A stretch of DNA of 64,000 nt from Gammaproteobacteria bacterium (GCA_018828385.1 JAHJVE010000003.1:214021-278020), one strand, 5' to 3'; numbered from the stretch's first letter, positions 49,189 through 59,268 are shown. The notes: generated by a model not told the origin, from the sequence alone. Numbers and translations are program-made.

Positions 49189-50493
49189 TCACTCTGAGAA
49201 AGTAGTGGTGAGGGCGGCGATCATGTAGGCGTGGTCGAGGACGCCGGCACTTTCGCGGATGCTGTGCATGGCCCACATCGGCGAACCGACGTCGACGCTG
49301 GGGATGCCCAGGCGGGCGGCGACAATCGGGCCGATGGTGCTGCCGCAACCGAGATCGGTGCGGTGGGCGTATTGCTGGCAGGGCACGCCGGCCTTGGCGC
49401 AGATGGCCATGAAGCGGGCGGCCGTCTCGGCGCTGGTGCTGTAGCGCTGATTGGCATTGCTCTTGATGACCGGGCCGGCGTTGACCAGCGCATGGTGGCC
49501 GGGTTCGTAGGCGGCCGGGAAATTGGGGTGCCAGCCATGCGCCATGTCGGCGCTGACGAAGAAACTCCGGGCCAGCATGCGGCGCTGGTCTTCGCTGTCC
49601 AGACCGGCGCTGGCGGAGAGGCGGGCGATGACATCCTGGACGAAACTGCCGCCGGCTCCGGTGGCGCTTTCGCTGCCTACTTCTTCGTGGTCGAAAAAAG
49701 CGCACAGGCAGGTGGCGGCAGGCTCGCTGGTGGCAAGCAGGGCGCTCAGCGCGGCGTGACAGGAAGCGAGATTGTCGAGCTGGCTGTTGGCGACGAACTC
49801 ACGGTCGACACCCCAAAAAGCCCCTTTTTGCGTGTCATAGGCATTGAGTTCCCAGGTCAGAAGATCGTCCGGTTCGACGCCGAGCGCGGTAGCGATGGGC
49901 TGGCGGAAACGTGCTTCGGCCTTCGTGCCGTCTGCGGAAACGCCGAGCAGCAGCGGGAGTTCGGTCTGCTTGTTGAATTTCAGGCCGTTCTCGTTGACCT
50001 CGCGGTTCATGTGAACGGCGAGGTTGGGCAGGCGCAGCAGCGGTTCAGCAAAGCGCACCAGCCGGCTGGCGAAGCCGCCCGGCACGCGGACATTGACGCG
50101 CCCGGCCAGCGACAGGTCGCGGTCGGCGAAGGTGGCGAGGATCGGGCCGCCATAGACTTCGACGCCGAGGCGCACCATGCCGGCCGCGTCTTCGGCCGGT
50201 TTTGGCTTGAGGCGCAAGCCCGGCGAGTCGGTGTGGGCGCCGATCAGGCGCAGGCCGGTCGTTGCCGCCGGCTGGCTGCCGACGATGAAGGCGATGATCG
50301 ACGAGCCGCCGCGCACGACGTAGCGACGGTCGCCGGCGGCCAAGGTCCAGCGCTCGGCTTCGTCCAGCCGGCTGAAACCGGTTGCGCTCAGCCTGGCTTC
50401 GCAGGTCTGAACGGCATGCCAGGGGCTGGGGCTGGCATCGATGAAGTCGAGCAGATCCTGGGCCTGGACGCGGGTAGCGGCGGGAATGTTCAT
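49189..50493 (-). CDS. apeB: M18 family aminopeptidase
   Basis: 434 residues, the normal length of this zinc aminopeptidase family. Metal-ligand motifs are all visible: IGAHTDSPGLRLKPKP, QLDNLASCHAAL, FDHEEVGSESATGAGG, SADMAHGWHPN and HRTDLGCGSTIGP. It would trim N-terminal acidic residues from peptides in the cytoplasm. Its start overlaps the lipase stop (ATGA). Confidence 0.92.
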   Translation of the reverse strand: MNIPAATRVQAQDLLDFIDASPSPWHAVQTCEARLSATGFSRLDEAERWTLAAGDRRYVVRGGSSIIAFIVGSQPAATTGLRLIGAHTDSPGLRLKPKPAEDAAGMVRLGVEVYGGPILATFADRDLSLAGRVNVRVPGGFASRLVRFAEPLLRLPNLAVHMNREVNENGLKFNKQTELPLLLGVSADGTKAEARFRQPIATALGVEPDDLLTWELNAYDTQKGAFWGVDREFVANSQLDNLASCHAALSALLATSEPAATCLCAFFDHEEVGSESATGAGGSFVQDVIARLSASAGLDSEDQRRMLARSFFVSADMAHGWHPNFPAAYEPGHHALVNAGPVIKSNANQRYSTSAETAARFMAICAKAGVPCQQYAHRTDLGCGSTIGPIVAARLGIPSVDVGSPMWAMHSIRESAGVLDHAYMIAALTTTFSE

Positions 50494-51374
50494 GGTTTTT
50501 TGAGTTTCAGCAGTTCGAGCAAGATTTTAAAAACCCGTTCATCATAAAGCATTGCGATGTGACCTACCGCAGGCAGTTCGACATCGCGGGTGCCGGGCAG
50601 GCGCTGGTTGTCCTGCGGCATGACGTAATTGTCGTAGGCATTGCGCAGGCTGACGGCGGGAATCTTGATCGGTTCGGTGGCCATGTCGCGCAGCCACAGC
50701 GAGCCGGGCGTCATCTCGCGCGAATTCTGGCCGAAGCCGATTTTGCTCAACATGCTCCCGGCGTGCGGTGTGGCCAGCGTGAACAAACGGTCGACCCGCT
50801 CGATGCCATGGCGGGCCAGGTAGGAGCGGCAGATCAGTCCGCCCATGCTGTGCGCGACAAGGGTGACCTGCTGGCTACCGGTGTCGGCGCAGACTTCCTC
50901 GATGCGCTGGTTGAGCAGCGGCACCAGCTTGCCCATGCTGGTGTAGGGCGGCGCCAGACTGACCGTGGCAACGCTGTGGCCGGCCGCTTCGAGGCGACGG
51001 CGGAGCAGCCACCAGACACCGCGACTGCAGCCGTAGCCATGGACAAGCAGGATCGGCTTCTTGTTCGGGAGCAGGCGGTCGCCCGGCATCCACAGGCGCT
51101 CGAAAGGGATGACGAGCAGGAAGGTAAGGAGGAAGGCGAAATATTCGCCAGCCATGATCCGGAAACGTTTGCCAAAGCCGAGCGCCGGCGCTGGCGAGGC
51201 GAATTTCATGCCGAAGAACCAGGTCGTCGCGTTCATCCAGAAGCGCAGGCCGAGCAGGCAGTTGATGGCGCCGATGATGGCCAGCGGCCAGTCGAGGTGC
51301 ATGAAATGGCGGCCGATGTAGAGATAGCCGCTGATTTCAAGGGCGAGCCAGATAAGTAGCGAGACAGGAACCAT
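50490..51374 (-). CDS. Membrane-associated alpha/beta hydrolase (triacylglycerol lipase-like)
   Basis: 294 residues. The N-terminal third has three hydrophobic helices (VSLLIWLALEISGYLYIG, WPLAIIGAINCLLGLRFW, YFAFLLTFLLVIPF). The hydrolase domain has oxyanion motif LLVHGYGCSRG, nucleophile elbow VAHSMGGLICRSYLARHG and a C-terminal histidine LPAVGHIAMLYD. Such proteins hydrolyse lipid esters. It is 7 nt downstream of dnaQ in the same direction. Confidence 0.85.
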   Translation of the reverse strand: MVPVSLLIWLALEISGYLYIGRHFMHLDWPLAIIGAINCLLGLRFWMNATTWFFGMKFASPAPALGFGKRFRIMAGEYFAFLLTFLLVIPFERLWMPGDRLLPNKKPILLVHGYGCSRGVWWLLRRRLEAAGHSVATVSLAPPYTSMGKLVPLLNQRIEEVCADTGSQQVTLVAHSMGGLICRSYLARHGIERVDRLFTLATPHAGSMLSKIGFGQNSREMTPGSLWLRDMATEPIKIPAVSLRNAYDNYVMPQDNQRLPGTRDVELPAVGHIAMLYDERVFKILLELLKLKKP

Positions 51375-51381
51375 GCCGGGC

Positions 51382-52098
51382 TCAGGCTGCTTCAGCTTCG
51401 GGCTTGGGCAACCACAGGCAGGCGCCTTTGGATTCCTTGTCGATGGCTTTCAGAACCTGATCGTGTTCGGCCAGTTCCTCGGGCGAGGCACGGCGGACGG
51501 AGAGTGGCTTGCGTTCGCGGACCAGGCCGTCGGCGCCGATGTTCGGGCGCGGCGCGGCGTCGGGTTCGATCATCAGCGAGTTCTGGCCACGGGTCATGGC
51601 CAGGAAAACTTCGGCCAGCAGCTCGGTGTCGAGCAGGGCGCCGTGCAGGGTGCGGCTGGAGTTGTCGATTTCGTAGCGTTCGCACAGCGCGTCGAGGCTG
51701 TTGCGCTTGCCGGGGTGGAGGTCCTTGGCCATGCGCAGGGTGTCGGTCACCTTGCCGCAGATGGTGCCGACCGGCACCCGGCCGAGGCGGTCGAGCTCGG
51801 CGTTGAGGAAGCCGATGTCGAATGGCGCGTTGTGGATGATCAGCTCGGCGCCGTTAATGAACTCCAGGAACTCGTCGACGATGTCGGCGAACTTCGGCTT
51901 GTCGGCGAGGAATTCAAGCGTGATGCCGTGTACCGCCTGGGCGCCTTCGTCGATTTCGCGTTCCGGGTTGATGTATTTGTGCAGGTGGCGACCGGTGAAG
52001 CGACGGTTCACCATCTCGATGCAGGCGACTTCGAGGATGCGGTGGCCCGAGCGGGGGTCAAGGCCGGTGGTTTCGGTGTCGAGGACGATCTGTCTCAT
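51382..52098 (-). CDS. dnaQ: DNA polymerase III epsilon subunit (proofreading exonuclease)
   Basis: 238 residues. Exonuclease motifs: Exo[12 protein letters not shown] at the N-terminus, Exo[19 protein letters not shown], Exo[19 protein letters not shown]. The C-terminal tail (LLWLPKP-like end [13 protein letters not shown]) is the segment that binds the polymerase subunit. The start codon overlaps the rnhA stop, the classic rnhA-dnaQ pairing, here in the same orientation. Confidence 0.95.
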   Translation of the reverse strand: MRQIVLDTETTGLDPRSGHRILEVACIEMVNRRFTGRHLHKYINPEREIDEGAQAVHGITLEFLADKPKFADIVDEFLEFINGAELIIHNAPFDIGFLNAELDRLGRVPVGTICGKVTDTLRMAKDLHPGKRNSLDALCERYEIDNSSRTLHGALLDTELLAEVFLAMTRGQNSLMIEPDAAPRPNIGADGLVRERKPLSVRRASPEELAEHDQVLKAIDKESKGACLWLPKPEAEAA

Positions 52099-52553
52099 GC
52101 GGCTTCCCTGTTTTTCAATTCGTCGATGCCGCGATTGGCCAGGGCATCGGCGCGTTCGTTTTCGGGGTGGCCGGCGTGGCCCTTGACCCAGATCCATTCC
52201 AGTTTGTGCAGCTTGACCTGGGCGTCGAGCTGTTGCCACAGGTCGGCATTCTTGACCGGCTTCTTGTCGGCGGTTTTCCAGCCGTTGCGCTTCCAGCCGT
52301 GGATCCACTCGTTGATGCCTTTGAGCACGTATTGCGAGTCGGTGTAGATCTTGCCGCCGACCGGGCGCTTGAGGGCCTCTATGGCGCGGATGGCGGCGGT
52401 CAGTTCCATGCGGTTGTTGGTCGTTTCCTTCTCGCCGCCCCACAGTTCCTTTTCGTGCGGTCCGACGCGCAGGATGGCGCCCCAGCCGCCAGGGCCGGGA
52501 TTGCCCTTGCAGGCGCCATCGGTAAATATTTCTACGGTTTCTTCAGCGGCCAT
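52095..52553 (-). CDS. rnhA: Ribonuclease HI
   Basis: 152 residues with all four catalytic acidic sites: [38 protein letters not shown] and NERADALAN, plus the basic protrusion [19 protein letters not shown]. It removes RNA from RNA-DNA hybrids. It overlaps the methyltransferase gene by 11 bp at its start and dnaQ by 4 bp at its end. Confidence 0.96.
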   Translation of the reverse strand: MAAEETVEIFTDGACKGNPGPGGWGAILRVGPHEKELWGGEKETTNNRMELTAAIRAIEALKRPVGGKIYTDSQYVLKGINEWIHGWKRNGWKTADKKPVKNADLWQQLDAQVKLHKLEWIWVKGHAGHPENERADALANRGIDELKNREAA

Positions 52554-53289
52554 GGCCTTCCTTTTGGGCGATCGGGCGCAGCGCCTTGGCGCGCACCGAC
52601 TTGTTTCGCCAGTTGGGGGTGATGAGGTGCATGCCGTGCACGCGCTTGATGGCGCGCAGCACGTAAACGCCGCCGGAAAAATTCCACCAGCGGTTGCCGG
52701 CCGTTTCGATGAACTGCCAGCCTTGCACCCATTTTAGTTGTTCGACCGGGGGGATGTAGCAGCCCAGCGTGCCACGGTCGACTTCGAAACTGAGCAATTT
52801 TAGCCAGTCCTTGAGGCGATTCAGCGACAGGTAGCTGCCGTTCCACGGAAAATCGCCGCTGCGGTCGAGTTTGCGTTTGACGCCCCACAGCGACAATGGG
52901 TTGAAGCCGATGATGATGACCTGGCCTTCAGGAATCAAAATGCGCTCGACTTCACGCAGGATCTGGTGCGGCTCGTCGCTGAATTCGAGAACGTGGGGCA
53001 GGACGACGAGGTCGGTGCTGAGTGAGGCAAAGGGCAGGGCCGTGCACTCGCAAAGCATGTCGACCGCGCCGTATTCGCCGGCCTTGAGGCGCAGCGGCAC
53101 GCGGTTGGCACGCAGGAAATCGCCCTGTGGCAGGCCGAGTTGCAGGGCATGGAACCCGAAAACGTCGGCGACGGCCGCATCGAGCTGGCGCTGCTCCCAG
53201 TCGAGCACGAAGCGGCCGGGGGCGCTCGCCAGCCAGGCATCGAGCCCGGGAATTGACATCCGGGGCGCAGCACTCGATAGTTCCGGCAT
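52543..53289 (-). CDS. Class I SAM-dependent methyltransferase
   Basis: About 248 residues from the ATG at 53289-53287 ([10 protein letters not shown]); later or earlier starts are possible, as no clear ribosome-binding site is seen. Motifs of the methyltransferase fold: [29 protein letters not shown] and [19 protein letters not shown]. The N-terminal SAM-binding glycine motif is weak. Homologues are commonly encoded beside rnhA and divergent from gloB. Its start codon overlaps that of gloB on the other strand. Substrate unknown. Confidence 0.8.
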   Translation of the reverse strand: MPELSSAAPRMSIPGLDAWLASAPGRFVLDWEQRQLDAAVADVFGFHALQLGLPQGDFLRANRVPLRLKAGEYGAVDMLCECTALPFASLSTDLVVLPHVLEFSDEPHQILREVERILIPEGQVIIIGFNPLSLWGVKRKLDRSGDFPWNGSYLSLNRLKDWLKLLSFEVDRGTLGCYIPPVEQLKWVQGWQFIETAGNRWWNFSGGVYVLRAIKRVHGMHLITPNWRNKSVRAKALRPIAQKEGHGR

Positions 53290-54046
53290 GTTTGAAATTT
53301 CGCTCATTCCCGCGTTCAAGGATAATTACATCTGGCTGCTGACCCGCGGCAAGCGTGCCTTCGTCGTCGATCCCGGCGATGCCGCCCCGGTCATCGCCCG
53401 CCTCGAAGCCGACGATCTGACGCTGGAGGGCATCCTGATCACGCATCATCATGCCGATCACCAGGGTGGCGTCGCCGAACTCAAAGCGCGCTGGCCAGTC
53501 GAGGTTTATGCACCGGCCGACGAGTCTATCACAGGCCGCACGCGTCCACTTTCGGGTGGCGAACAGATTGAAGTGCTCGGCGAGAAGCTCGATGTCATGG
53601 CCGTTCCCGGGCATACGCTGGGCCATCTCGCCTACCTTGCGCCGGGCGCGTTGTTCTGTGGCGATACGCTGTTCGGTGCCGGCTGCGGAAGGTTGTTCGA
53701 GGGGACGCCGGAACAGATGTCGGCCTCGCTCGACAGCATCGCGGCGTTGCCCGACGACACCAAGGTCTATTGCGCCCATGAATACACCGAGATGAACCTG
53801 CGCTTTGCGCTGGCCGTCGAGCCCGACAATGCGGCCTTGTCGGACCGCGTCGCCAGGGTTGCGGCGCTACGGGCGGCCGGGCTGTCCAGCGTGCCGTCGA
53901 CGCTGGGCGAAGAGAAGGCGACCAATCCCTTTCTGCGCTGCACCGATCCGGCGGTCATCGCCGCCGCCGAACAGCGGAATCCTACGGTCAACCGGGAAAA
54001 AGCCGCAATTTTCAAAACGATACGCGGCTGGCGAAACGAGTTTTAG
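53288..54046 (+). CDS. gloB: Hydroxyacylglutathione hydrolase (glyoxalase II)
   Basis: 252 residues. Metallo-beta-lactamase fold with LITHHHADHQGG, PGHTLGHLAYL, FCGDTLFGAGCGRLFEG and VYCAHEYTEMNLRFA, the glyoxalase II metal and substrate motifs. It hydrolyses S-lactoylglutathione. The usual C-terminal tail keeps its last part (RGWRNEF), but the preceding residues (NPTVNREKAAIFKT) are encoded by a dispersed repeat. Full-length for the family. Confidence 0.94.
   Translation: MFEISLIPAFKDNYIWLLTRGKRAFVVDPGDAAPVIARLEADDLTLEGILITHHHADHQGGVAELKARWPVEVYAPADESITGRTRPLSGGEQIEVLGEKLDVMAVPGHTLGHLAYLAPGALFCGDTLFGAGCGRLFEGTPEQMSASLDSIAALPDDTKVYCAHEYTEMNLRFALAVEPDNAALSDRVARVAALRAAGLSSVPSTLGEEKATNPFLRCTDPAVIAAAEQRNPTVNREKAAIFKTIRGWRNEF
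53977..54018 (+). repeat. Dispersed repeat, copy 10, inside gloB
   Basis: CCTACGGTCAACC, GGGAAAAAGCCGC, AATTTTCAAAA. It encodes PTVNREKAAIFKT near the end of glyoxalase II. Confidence 0.85.
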
Positions 54047-54055
54047 GACGTCGCC

Positions 54056-54448
54056 CTAAGGCTTGGCCTGGCGGACGCGGTGGCTGACTTTTTCCAGCGT
54101 ATCGAGCACGCGGGCCGCGTTGAAGGGCTTGATGATGAAGCCGCTGGCGCCGTTCATGATCGATTCCTGAACGGTTTCCGGATCGGAGTTGCCGGTCACC
54201 ATGACGACTTCGGTGGCCGGATTGGCCACCTTGATCTCGCACAGCGCTTCGATGCCGCTCTTTTCCGGCATGACGACGTCCATGCAGACAATGTCCGGCT
54301 TCAGGCGATCGACGATATCGATCGCCGCTTGTCCGTTGCGGGCTTCGCCAACCACGTCGTATTCCTCGCCACGCAGCATGGCGCGCAGAATGCTGCGCAT
54401 CATGTCGTTGTCGTCGGCAATGATGATGGAGAGACGGCGTCTGGCCAT
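54056..54448 (-). CDS. Single-domain CheY-like response regulator
   Basis: 130 residues, receiver only: IIADDNDMMRSILRAML, phospho-Asp DIVCMDVVMPEKSG, GNSDPETV and the lysine site FIIKPFNAARVL. With no output domain it acts by protein contact. It lies 2 nt downstream of the diguanylate cyclase regulator, so the two are probably co-expressed. Confidence 0.9.
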   Translation of the reverse strand: MARRRLSIIIADDNDMMRSILRAMLRGEEYDVVGEARNGQAAIDIVDRLKPDIVCMDVVMPEKSGIEALCEIKVANPATEVVMVTGNSDPETVQESIMNGASGFIIKPFNAARVLDTLEKVSHRVRQAKP

Positions 54449-54450
54449 GG

Positions 54451-55392
54451 TCAGGCGTCGTCAGCTCGGCAGAGACCGTCGCGGCCCTGCCGTTTGGCGC
54501 GCAGCAGGGCCTTGCCGGCGGCCTGGATGAGGTCTTCCGGCGGGTTGTCGAAGCCCGGGGCAGCGGAGGCGAGGCCGATGCTCATGGTGACCAGACCGCC
54601 CGGCGACGAGGCGTGCTCGATGTTGAGATCACGGATCGCCTGGCGGATTTTTTCGGCCACGATCAGCGCGCCGCCGATGGTCGTTTCGGGCAGGACGACG
54701 GCGAATTCCTCGCCGCCGTAGCGCGCCACGATGTCGGACGGACGTTCAGTGTGTTGACGAATGGCCCCGGCGATCCGGCGCAGGCAGTCGTCGCCAGCCT
54801 GATGGCCATAGGTGTCGTTGTACAGCTTGAAGTAGTCGACATCGCACATCATCAGCGCGATGCTGTTCGAGTGACGACGCGCCCGGCGCCATTCGATCGA
54901 CATCGTTTCGTCGAAATAGCGGCGGTTGGCGACACCGGTCAGGCCGTCGCTCGACGAAATGCGCACCAGTTCCTGGTTGGCGGCATCGAGTTTGCGGGTC
55001 AGTCCGATCAGCGACGAACGCATGAGGACGATACGCTGCATGGCGCGGACTTTTGCGCCGAGGACGATTTCGCTGACCGGCTTGAGCAGGTAGTCGTCGC
55101 CGCCGGCAGCAATGCCTTTTTCGATGCTCGCTTCGTCCTCACGGGAAGCCAGAAAAATGATCGGCGTCCATTCGCCCGGCGTTTCCGTTGCCCGGATCCG
55201 CTGGGCGAGGAGAAAGCCATCCATGTCGGGCAGGGCGAGATCAAGCAGGACCAGATCCGGCCGCGTGCGCGCGAATTTCTCCAGCGCCTCGTCGCCGGTA
55301 CTGGCAGAAAGCGCTGTTGCACCAAGCCTTTCCACTTGCTCGACTGGCAGGTGGTAGGTGGAGCGACTGTCTTCGACGACAAGGATTTTCAT
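54451..55392 (-). CDS. Response regulator with active-type GGDEF domain
   Basis: 313 residues. Receiver (ILVVEDSRSTY, LVLLDLALPDMDG, YLLKPVSEIVL), then a GGDEF domain: SSDGLTGVANRRYFDE, DVDYFKLYNDTYGHQAGDD, and signature RYGGEEFAVVLPE with inhibitory site RPSD five residues before. Expected to make c-di-GMP on phosphorylation. Contrast with the degenerate GGDEF protein at 9.3-10.2 kb. Confidence 0.93.
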   Translation of the reverse strand: MKILVVEDSRSTYHLPVEQVERLGATALSASTGDEALEKFARTRPDLVLLDLALPDMDGFLLAQRIRATETPGEWTPIIFLASREDEASIEKGIAAGGDDYLLKPVSEIVLGAKVRAMQRIVLMRSSLIGLTRKLDAANQELVRISSSDGLTGVANRRYFDETMSIEWRRARRHSNSIALMMCDVDYFKLYNDTYGHQAGDDCLRRIAGAIRQHTERPSDIVARYGGEEFAVVLPETTIGGALIVAEKIRQAIRDLNIEHASSPGGLVTMSIGLASAAPGFDNPPEDLIQAAGKALLRAKRQGRDGLCRADDA

Positions 55393-55421
55393 GTTGGCAC
55401 AAGCGACTCGATCTACTCAGT

Positions 55422-55820
55422 CTAGCGGCAATATCGGGTGAAGAAAACCAGTGCGGCAACGGCGATGCCGACTGCGGCACACCCCCAGCCGATTCCCCAA
55501 TAGAGGGCACGACTGGCCTGATAGTGGGCGGCGCGTTGCTTGAACTGGAAATAGCGCTGAAATTCGCCGAGTGTCAGCAACGCCGTGAACATGAAGAAAA
55601 TCATGCCGCAGAACATGAAGATGATGATGCCGTTGGTCAGTTCGCGGCAGGCGCCGGCCGTGCGGTGGAGAAAGAGGAGGAGGCCGTCGGTGCGAAAGGC
55701 AAAGCTGCCGACAAAAAAAGCCAGCCCGACAAAAACGCTGATCAGACCGATGACCAGCCAAGTCTGCCAGCGCCTGAGTTGGGCGATCAGGCGGGATATT
55801 TCTTCGACGAACCAATTCAT
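55422..55820 (-). CDS. Three-helix membrane protein of unknown function
   Basis: About 132 residues from the ATG at 55820-55818. Three hydrophobic helices (WLVIGLISVFVGLAFFVGSF, GIIIFMFCGMIFFMFTALL, ALYWGIGWGCAAVGIAVAAL) with a conserved-looking ELTNGII between the first two. No family recognised. It is divergent from the DUF748 gene, sharing a short AT-rich promoter region. The longer frame upstream overlaps that gene and is unlikely. Confidence 0.65.
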   Translation of the reverse strand: MNWFVEEISRLIAQLRRWQTWLVIGLISVFVGLAFFVGSFAFRTDGLLLFLHRTAGACRELTNGIIIFMFCGMIFFMFTALLTLGEFQRYFQFKQRAAHYQASRALYWGIGWGCAAVGIAVAALVFFTRYCR

Positions 55821-55893
55821 GTGTTTTTGCTGATATTTCTGGTGTGGCGTTGTGCTAAATTTCACAGATATAAAACAATAAAGGCAGAATAGC

Positions 55894-58800
55894 ATGGCCG
55901 CGCCGACCGTAAGCCATTCCGCAACAATGTCACGCCTTGCCGGGGCGCTCAAATCGCCGCGTAGTCAGCGAATCGGAAAATGGCTGGTGGGCATTCTTGT
56001 GGTTTTCGGGCTGCTTGGCTTTTTTGCTGCGCCGCCGCTAATCAAGTCAGTTTTGCAGAAACAGCTGACACAGCAACTGCATCGCCAAGTCAGTATCGAA
56101 AACATCGATATAAATCCATACGGCTTGTCGGCAAAGATCAATGGTCTTTCGATCAAGGCCGACGGCGGCAAGGAAGTAGCCGGTTTTGACGAACTGTTCG
56201 TCAATCTGTCGTCGGCCTCCCTTTTCAAATTGGCCGCTGTCGTCGATGAAATCCGTTTGCAGGGATTGCGCCTTGCGGTATCGCGCGTGGCCGATGGTCG
56301 CTACGACATTTCCGATCTGCTCGATGAGTGGATGCAGCCCAGCGACAAGCCCGAGTCCGCCACGCCGCGTTTTTCGCTCAACAACATCCAGCTCGTCAAT
56401 GGACAGATCGTTTTTGACGACCAGCCTGCCGGCAAGGTGCATACGATCAGCGACATCAACCTGGCGCTGCCCTTCGTTTCCAGCCTGCCGTATCAAACCG
56501 AGATACTGGTCACCCCGTCTTTTTCCGCCAATATCGACGGCTCGGCGCTGAGCATGAGCGGTGACAGCAAGCCGTTTTCGCCTAACCACGAAAGCACGTT
56601 CAATCTCGATCTGGACCGCTTCGACCTGGCCGGCTTGCAGGCCTACCTGCCGGATTCGCTTCCCTTGCGAATTGCTTCGGGAACGCTCGACGCCGAGTTG
56701 AAGGCCATGTTCCAGGAAGGGGCGGATCAGGTTTATTCCATATCGGTCCTTGGTGCCGTCCATGTTTCCGGGCTGGCACTGGCTGAAAGCGATGGCCAGC
56801 CGCTGCTTGGCTGGAAGCGCCTCGACATCGAGCTGGACAATGTCGATCCGATCAATGCTCAGCTGGCCGTCAAACGCGTCGGGCTTGAAGGTCTCGATGT
56901 GACCTTGGCGGTCAACAAGCAAGGTGAGTTCAACGTGCTGCGGATTGCCGACCGGCTGGCCCGGCCGGTGGCAAAGGCGGCGGCGCCGAAGCCGGCGGAT
57001 GCCAGGCCGGTGGCATGGTCGCTCGGCGAGTTTGTCTTGAGCAACGGCCTGATTCGCTGGCGGGACGAGTCGAGCCAGATGCCGGTGGCCGGCGAGGTGC
57101 GCAATCTGGAGGCACGTGTCGGCAAGGTCGACAGCAAACTGGTCGAGCCTATCGAAATCGGTGAGGTGAGCTATCAGATCGATCTCGGCGAGCGCTTCCG
57201 TGTCGACAAAATGGCGCTCAAGGGGATCAGGCTCGATTTGCCGGCGCATCGCGTCGATGTTGCCGAGGTGACCAACAGCGGCGCCCGCGTCCGCATGCTG
57301 CGCAACCAGGCCGGCCAGATCGAATGGGTCAGTTCGCCGGTGCTCAGGCTGGTCCGGGCGACCAATGCCGAGCAGGACACCAAAGCCAGGGCGGAAGCTG
57401 AGGCGAGGGGAACGCAGGAGTGGATCGGCAAGGTTGGCAGGCTGGCGATTGAAGACCTTGGTTTTCGTTTCGAGGATCGCGCCTTGTCCAGCGTCGCGGT
57501 GCAGGAAATAGACGGATTCAGTTTGCTCGCCGAGGGCCTGAGCAACGAGCCGAACAAGAAAGGCACGATCTCGCTGAAGAGCAGGATCAACAAGAAAGGC
57601 AGCCTCAATGTCGATGGCAGTCTGCAGATCTATCCGCTCGACGTCGCCGTCAAGGTCGACACCGTGGCGATTCCACTGCTGCCGCTGGAGCCCTATTTCG
57701 GCCAGTTTCTGAACCTTTCGTTGACTCGCGGGCAGGTCTCGAACAAGGGCGAGGCGACGGCCAAGCTTGATACGGCTGGCCTCAAGGCCGGCTACAAGGG
57801 CTCATTCACGCTCGGCAACTTTGTTGCGGTCGACAAGCTGAACAGTGCCGATTTCCTCAAGTGGAAATCGCTGCACTTCGGCGGCATCGATTTCCGCCTT
57901 GAGCCGCTGGCCATCAACATTGGCGAAATTGCCCTGACCGACTATTTCTCGCGGCTGATCCTCAACAAGGAAGGCAAGCTCAACGTCGCCGAGATTGTCA
58001 GGAAGCCGGCCGGCGAAGCGGTCAACAGCGACTGGCCGAAGGTGGAGGCCACGGTAGCGGCGAAGGAAGCGGCACCGGCCAGGCCGATCCCGATCAGGAT
58101 CGACAAGATCACCCTGCAGAATGGCACGGTCAATTTCTCCGATCTGTTCGTCAAGCCGAATTACACCGTCAACCTGACCAAGCTGGGCGGACGGGTGACC
58201 AACCTTTCCTCCGCTGCCGACACGGTGGCCGACCTCGAATTGCGCGGTCGCTACGCCAATTCGGCTCCGGTGCAGATTATGGGCAAGCTCAATCCGCTGG
58301 CGGCCAACACCTACCTGGATATCAAGGCGGACATCAAGGGCGTCGATCTGGTCGGTTTCTCGCCGTATTCCGGAAAATACGCCGGCTACGCCATCGAGAA
58401 GGGCAAGCTGTCGATGAATGTCGCCTACAAGCTGGAAAACAAGGAATTGTCGGCAGACAACCGGCTGTTCATCGACCAGTTCACCTTCGGCGAAAAAGTC
58501 GACAGCCCCGATGCGACGACGCTACCGGTCAATCTGGCCATTTCGCTGCTCCGGAACAATCGGGGTGAGATCGATCTCAACCTGCCGATTTCAGGTTCGC
58601 TTGAAGACCCCGAGTTCTCGATTGGCGGTCTGATCGTCAAGGTTGTCGTCAACCTCTTCGTCAAGGCCGTGACCTCACCGTTTGCCTTGCTTGGCTCGAT
58701 GTTGGGTAGCGGTGAGGAACTTTCGAATGTGGGATTCCCGGCTGGCCGGGCCACCGTCGACGAGGCTGCTGGCAAGAAGCTAGAAGTACTTGCCAAGGCC

Positions 58801-59268
58801 TTGAACGAACGCAACTCGCTGAAGCTGGAAATCACCGGTCGCATTCATCCCGAGCTTGATCGGGAAGGTTTCAAGCGCCTCGCTGTCGAACGCGCCATGC
58901 AGGCCGAGAAGTTGAAGGATCTCAAGAATGCCGGGGAGGGCCAGTCGCTGGATGAAATAGTCATTGCCCCGGGAGAATACAAGCTGTACCTGACCCGCGC
59001 TTACCGGGCGGCGAAATTCCCGAAGCCGCGCAATATGATCGGCCTGCTCAAGGATTTGCCGGTCGAGGAAATGGAAAAACTGATGTTGGCCAACGCCCCG
59101 GCCAGCGACGGGGATCTCGCCCAGTTGGGCAAGGAGCGCGCCGAAGCTGTCTCCGCCTGGTTGGTCAATCAGGGTGGCGTAGCCGCAGAGCGTTTGTTCC
59201 TGGTGCCGCCAAAGGACCGGAGCGACGTCAAGAACCAGGCCAGCCGGGCCGATTTTTCTTTAAGGTAA
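55894..59268 (+). CDS. DUF748/AsmA-like envelope protein
   Basis: 1124 residues. N-terminal membrane anchor (WLVGILVVFGLLGFFAAPPLI), then long beta-rich repeats typical of AsmA/DUF748 proteins (QVSIENIDINPYGLSAKING, FSLNNIQLVNGQIVFDD, ITLQNGTVNFSDLFVKPNY, VDLVGFSPYSGKYAGYAIEKG-type block). The C-terminus has the DUF748 tail LKLEITGRIHPELDREGFKR. Related proteins span the periplasm and are implicated in phospholipid transport to the outer membrane. Here the role is inferred from the family only. It is followed by rmuC after 7 nt. Confidence 0.88.
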   Translation: MAAPTVSHSATMSRLAGALKSPRSQRIGKWLVGILVVFGLLGFFAAPPLIKSVLQKQLTQQLHRQVSIENIDINPYGLSAKINGLSIKADGGKEVAGFDELFVNLSSASLFKLAAVVDEIRLQGLRLAVSRVADGRYDISDLLDEWMQPSDKPESATPRFSLNNIQLVNGQIVFDDQPAGKVHTISDINLALPFVSSLPYQTEILVTPSFSANIDGSALSMSGDSKPFSPNHESTFNLDLDRFDLAGLQAYLPDSLPLRIASGTLDAELKAMFQEGADQVYSISVLGAVHVSGLALAESDGQPLLGWKRLDIELDNVDPINAQLAVKRVGLEGLDVTLAVNKQGEFNVLRIADRLARPVAKAAAPKPADARPVAWSLGEFVLSNGLIRWRDESSQMPVAGEVRNLEARVGKVDSKLVEPIEIGEVSYQIDLGERFRVDKMALKGIRLDLPAHRVDVAEVTNSGARVRMLRNQAGQIEWVSSPVLRLVRATNAEQDTKARAEAEARGTQEWIGKVGRLAIEDLGFRFEDRALSSVAVQEIDGFSLLAEGLSNEPNKKGTISLKSRINKKGSLNVDGSLQIYPLDVAVKVDTVAIPLLPLEPYFGQFLNLSLTRGQVSNKGEATAKLDTAGLKAGYKGSFTLGNFVAVDKLNSADFLKWKSLHFGGIDFRLEPLAINIGEIALTDYFSRLILNKEGKLNVAEIVRKPAGEAVNSDWPKVEATVAAKEAAPARPIPIRIDKITLQNGTVNFSDLFVKPNYTVNLTKLGGRVTNLSSAADTVADLELRGRYANSAPVQIMGKLNPLAANTYLDIKADIKGVDLVGFSPYSGKYAGYAIEKGKLSMNVAYKLENKELSADNRLFIDQFTFGEKVDSPDATTLPVNLAISLLRNNRGEIDLNLPISGSLEDPEFSIGGLIVKVVVNLFVKAVTSPFALLGSMLGSGEELSNVGFPAGRATVDEAAGKKLEVLAKALNERNSLKLEITGRIHPELDREGFKRLAVERAMQAEKLKDLKNAGEGQSLDEIVIAPGEYKLYLTRAYRAAKFPKPRNMIGLLKDLPVEEMEKLMLANAPASDGDLAQLGKERAEAVSAWLVNQGGVAAERLFLVPPKDRSDVKNQASRADFSLR

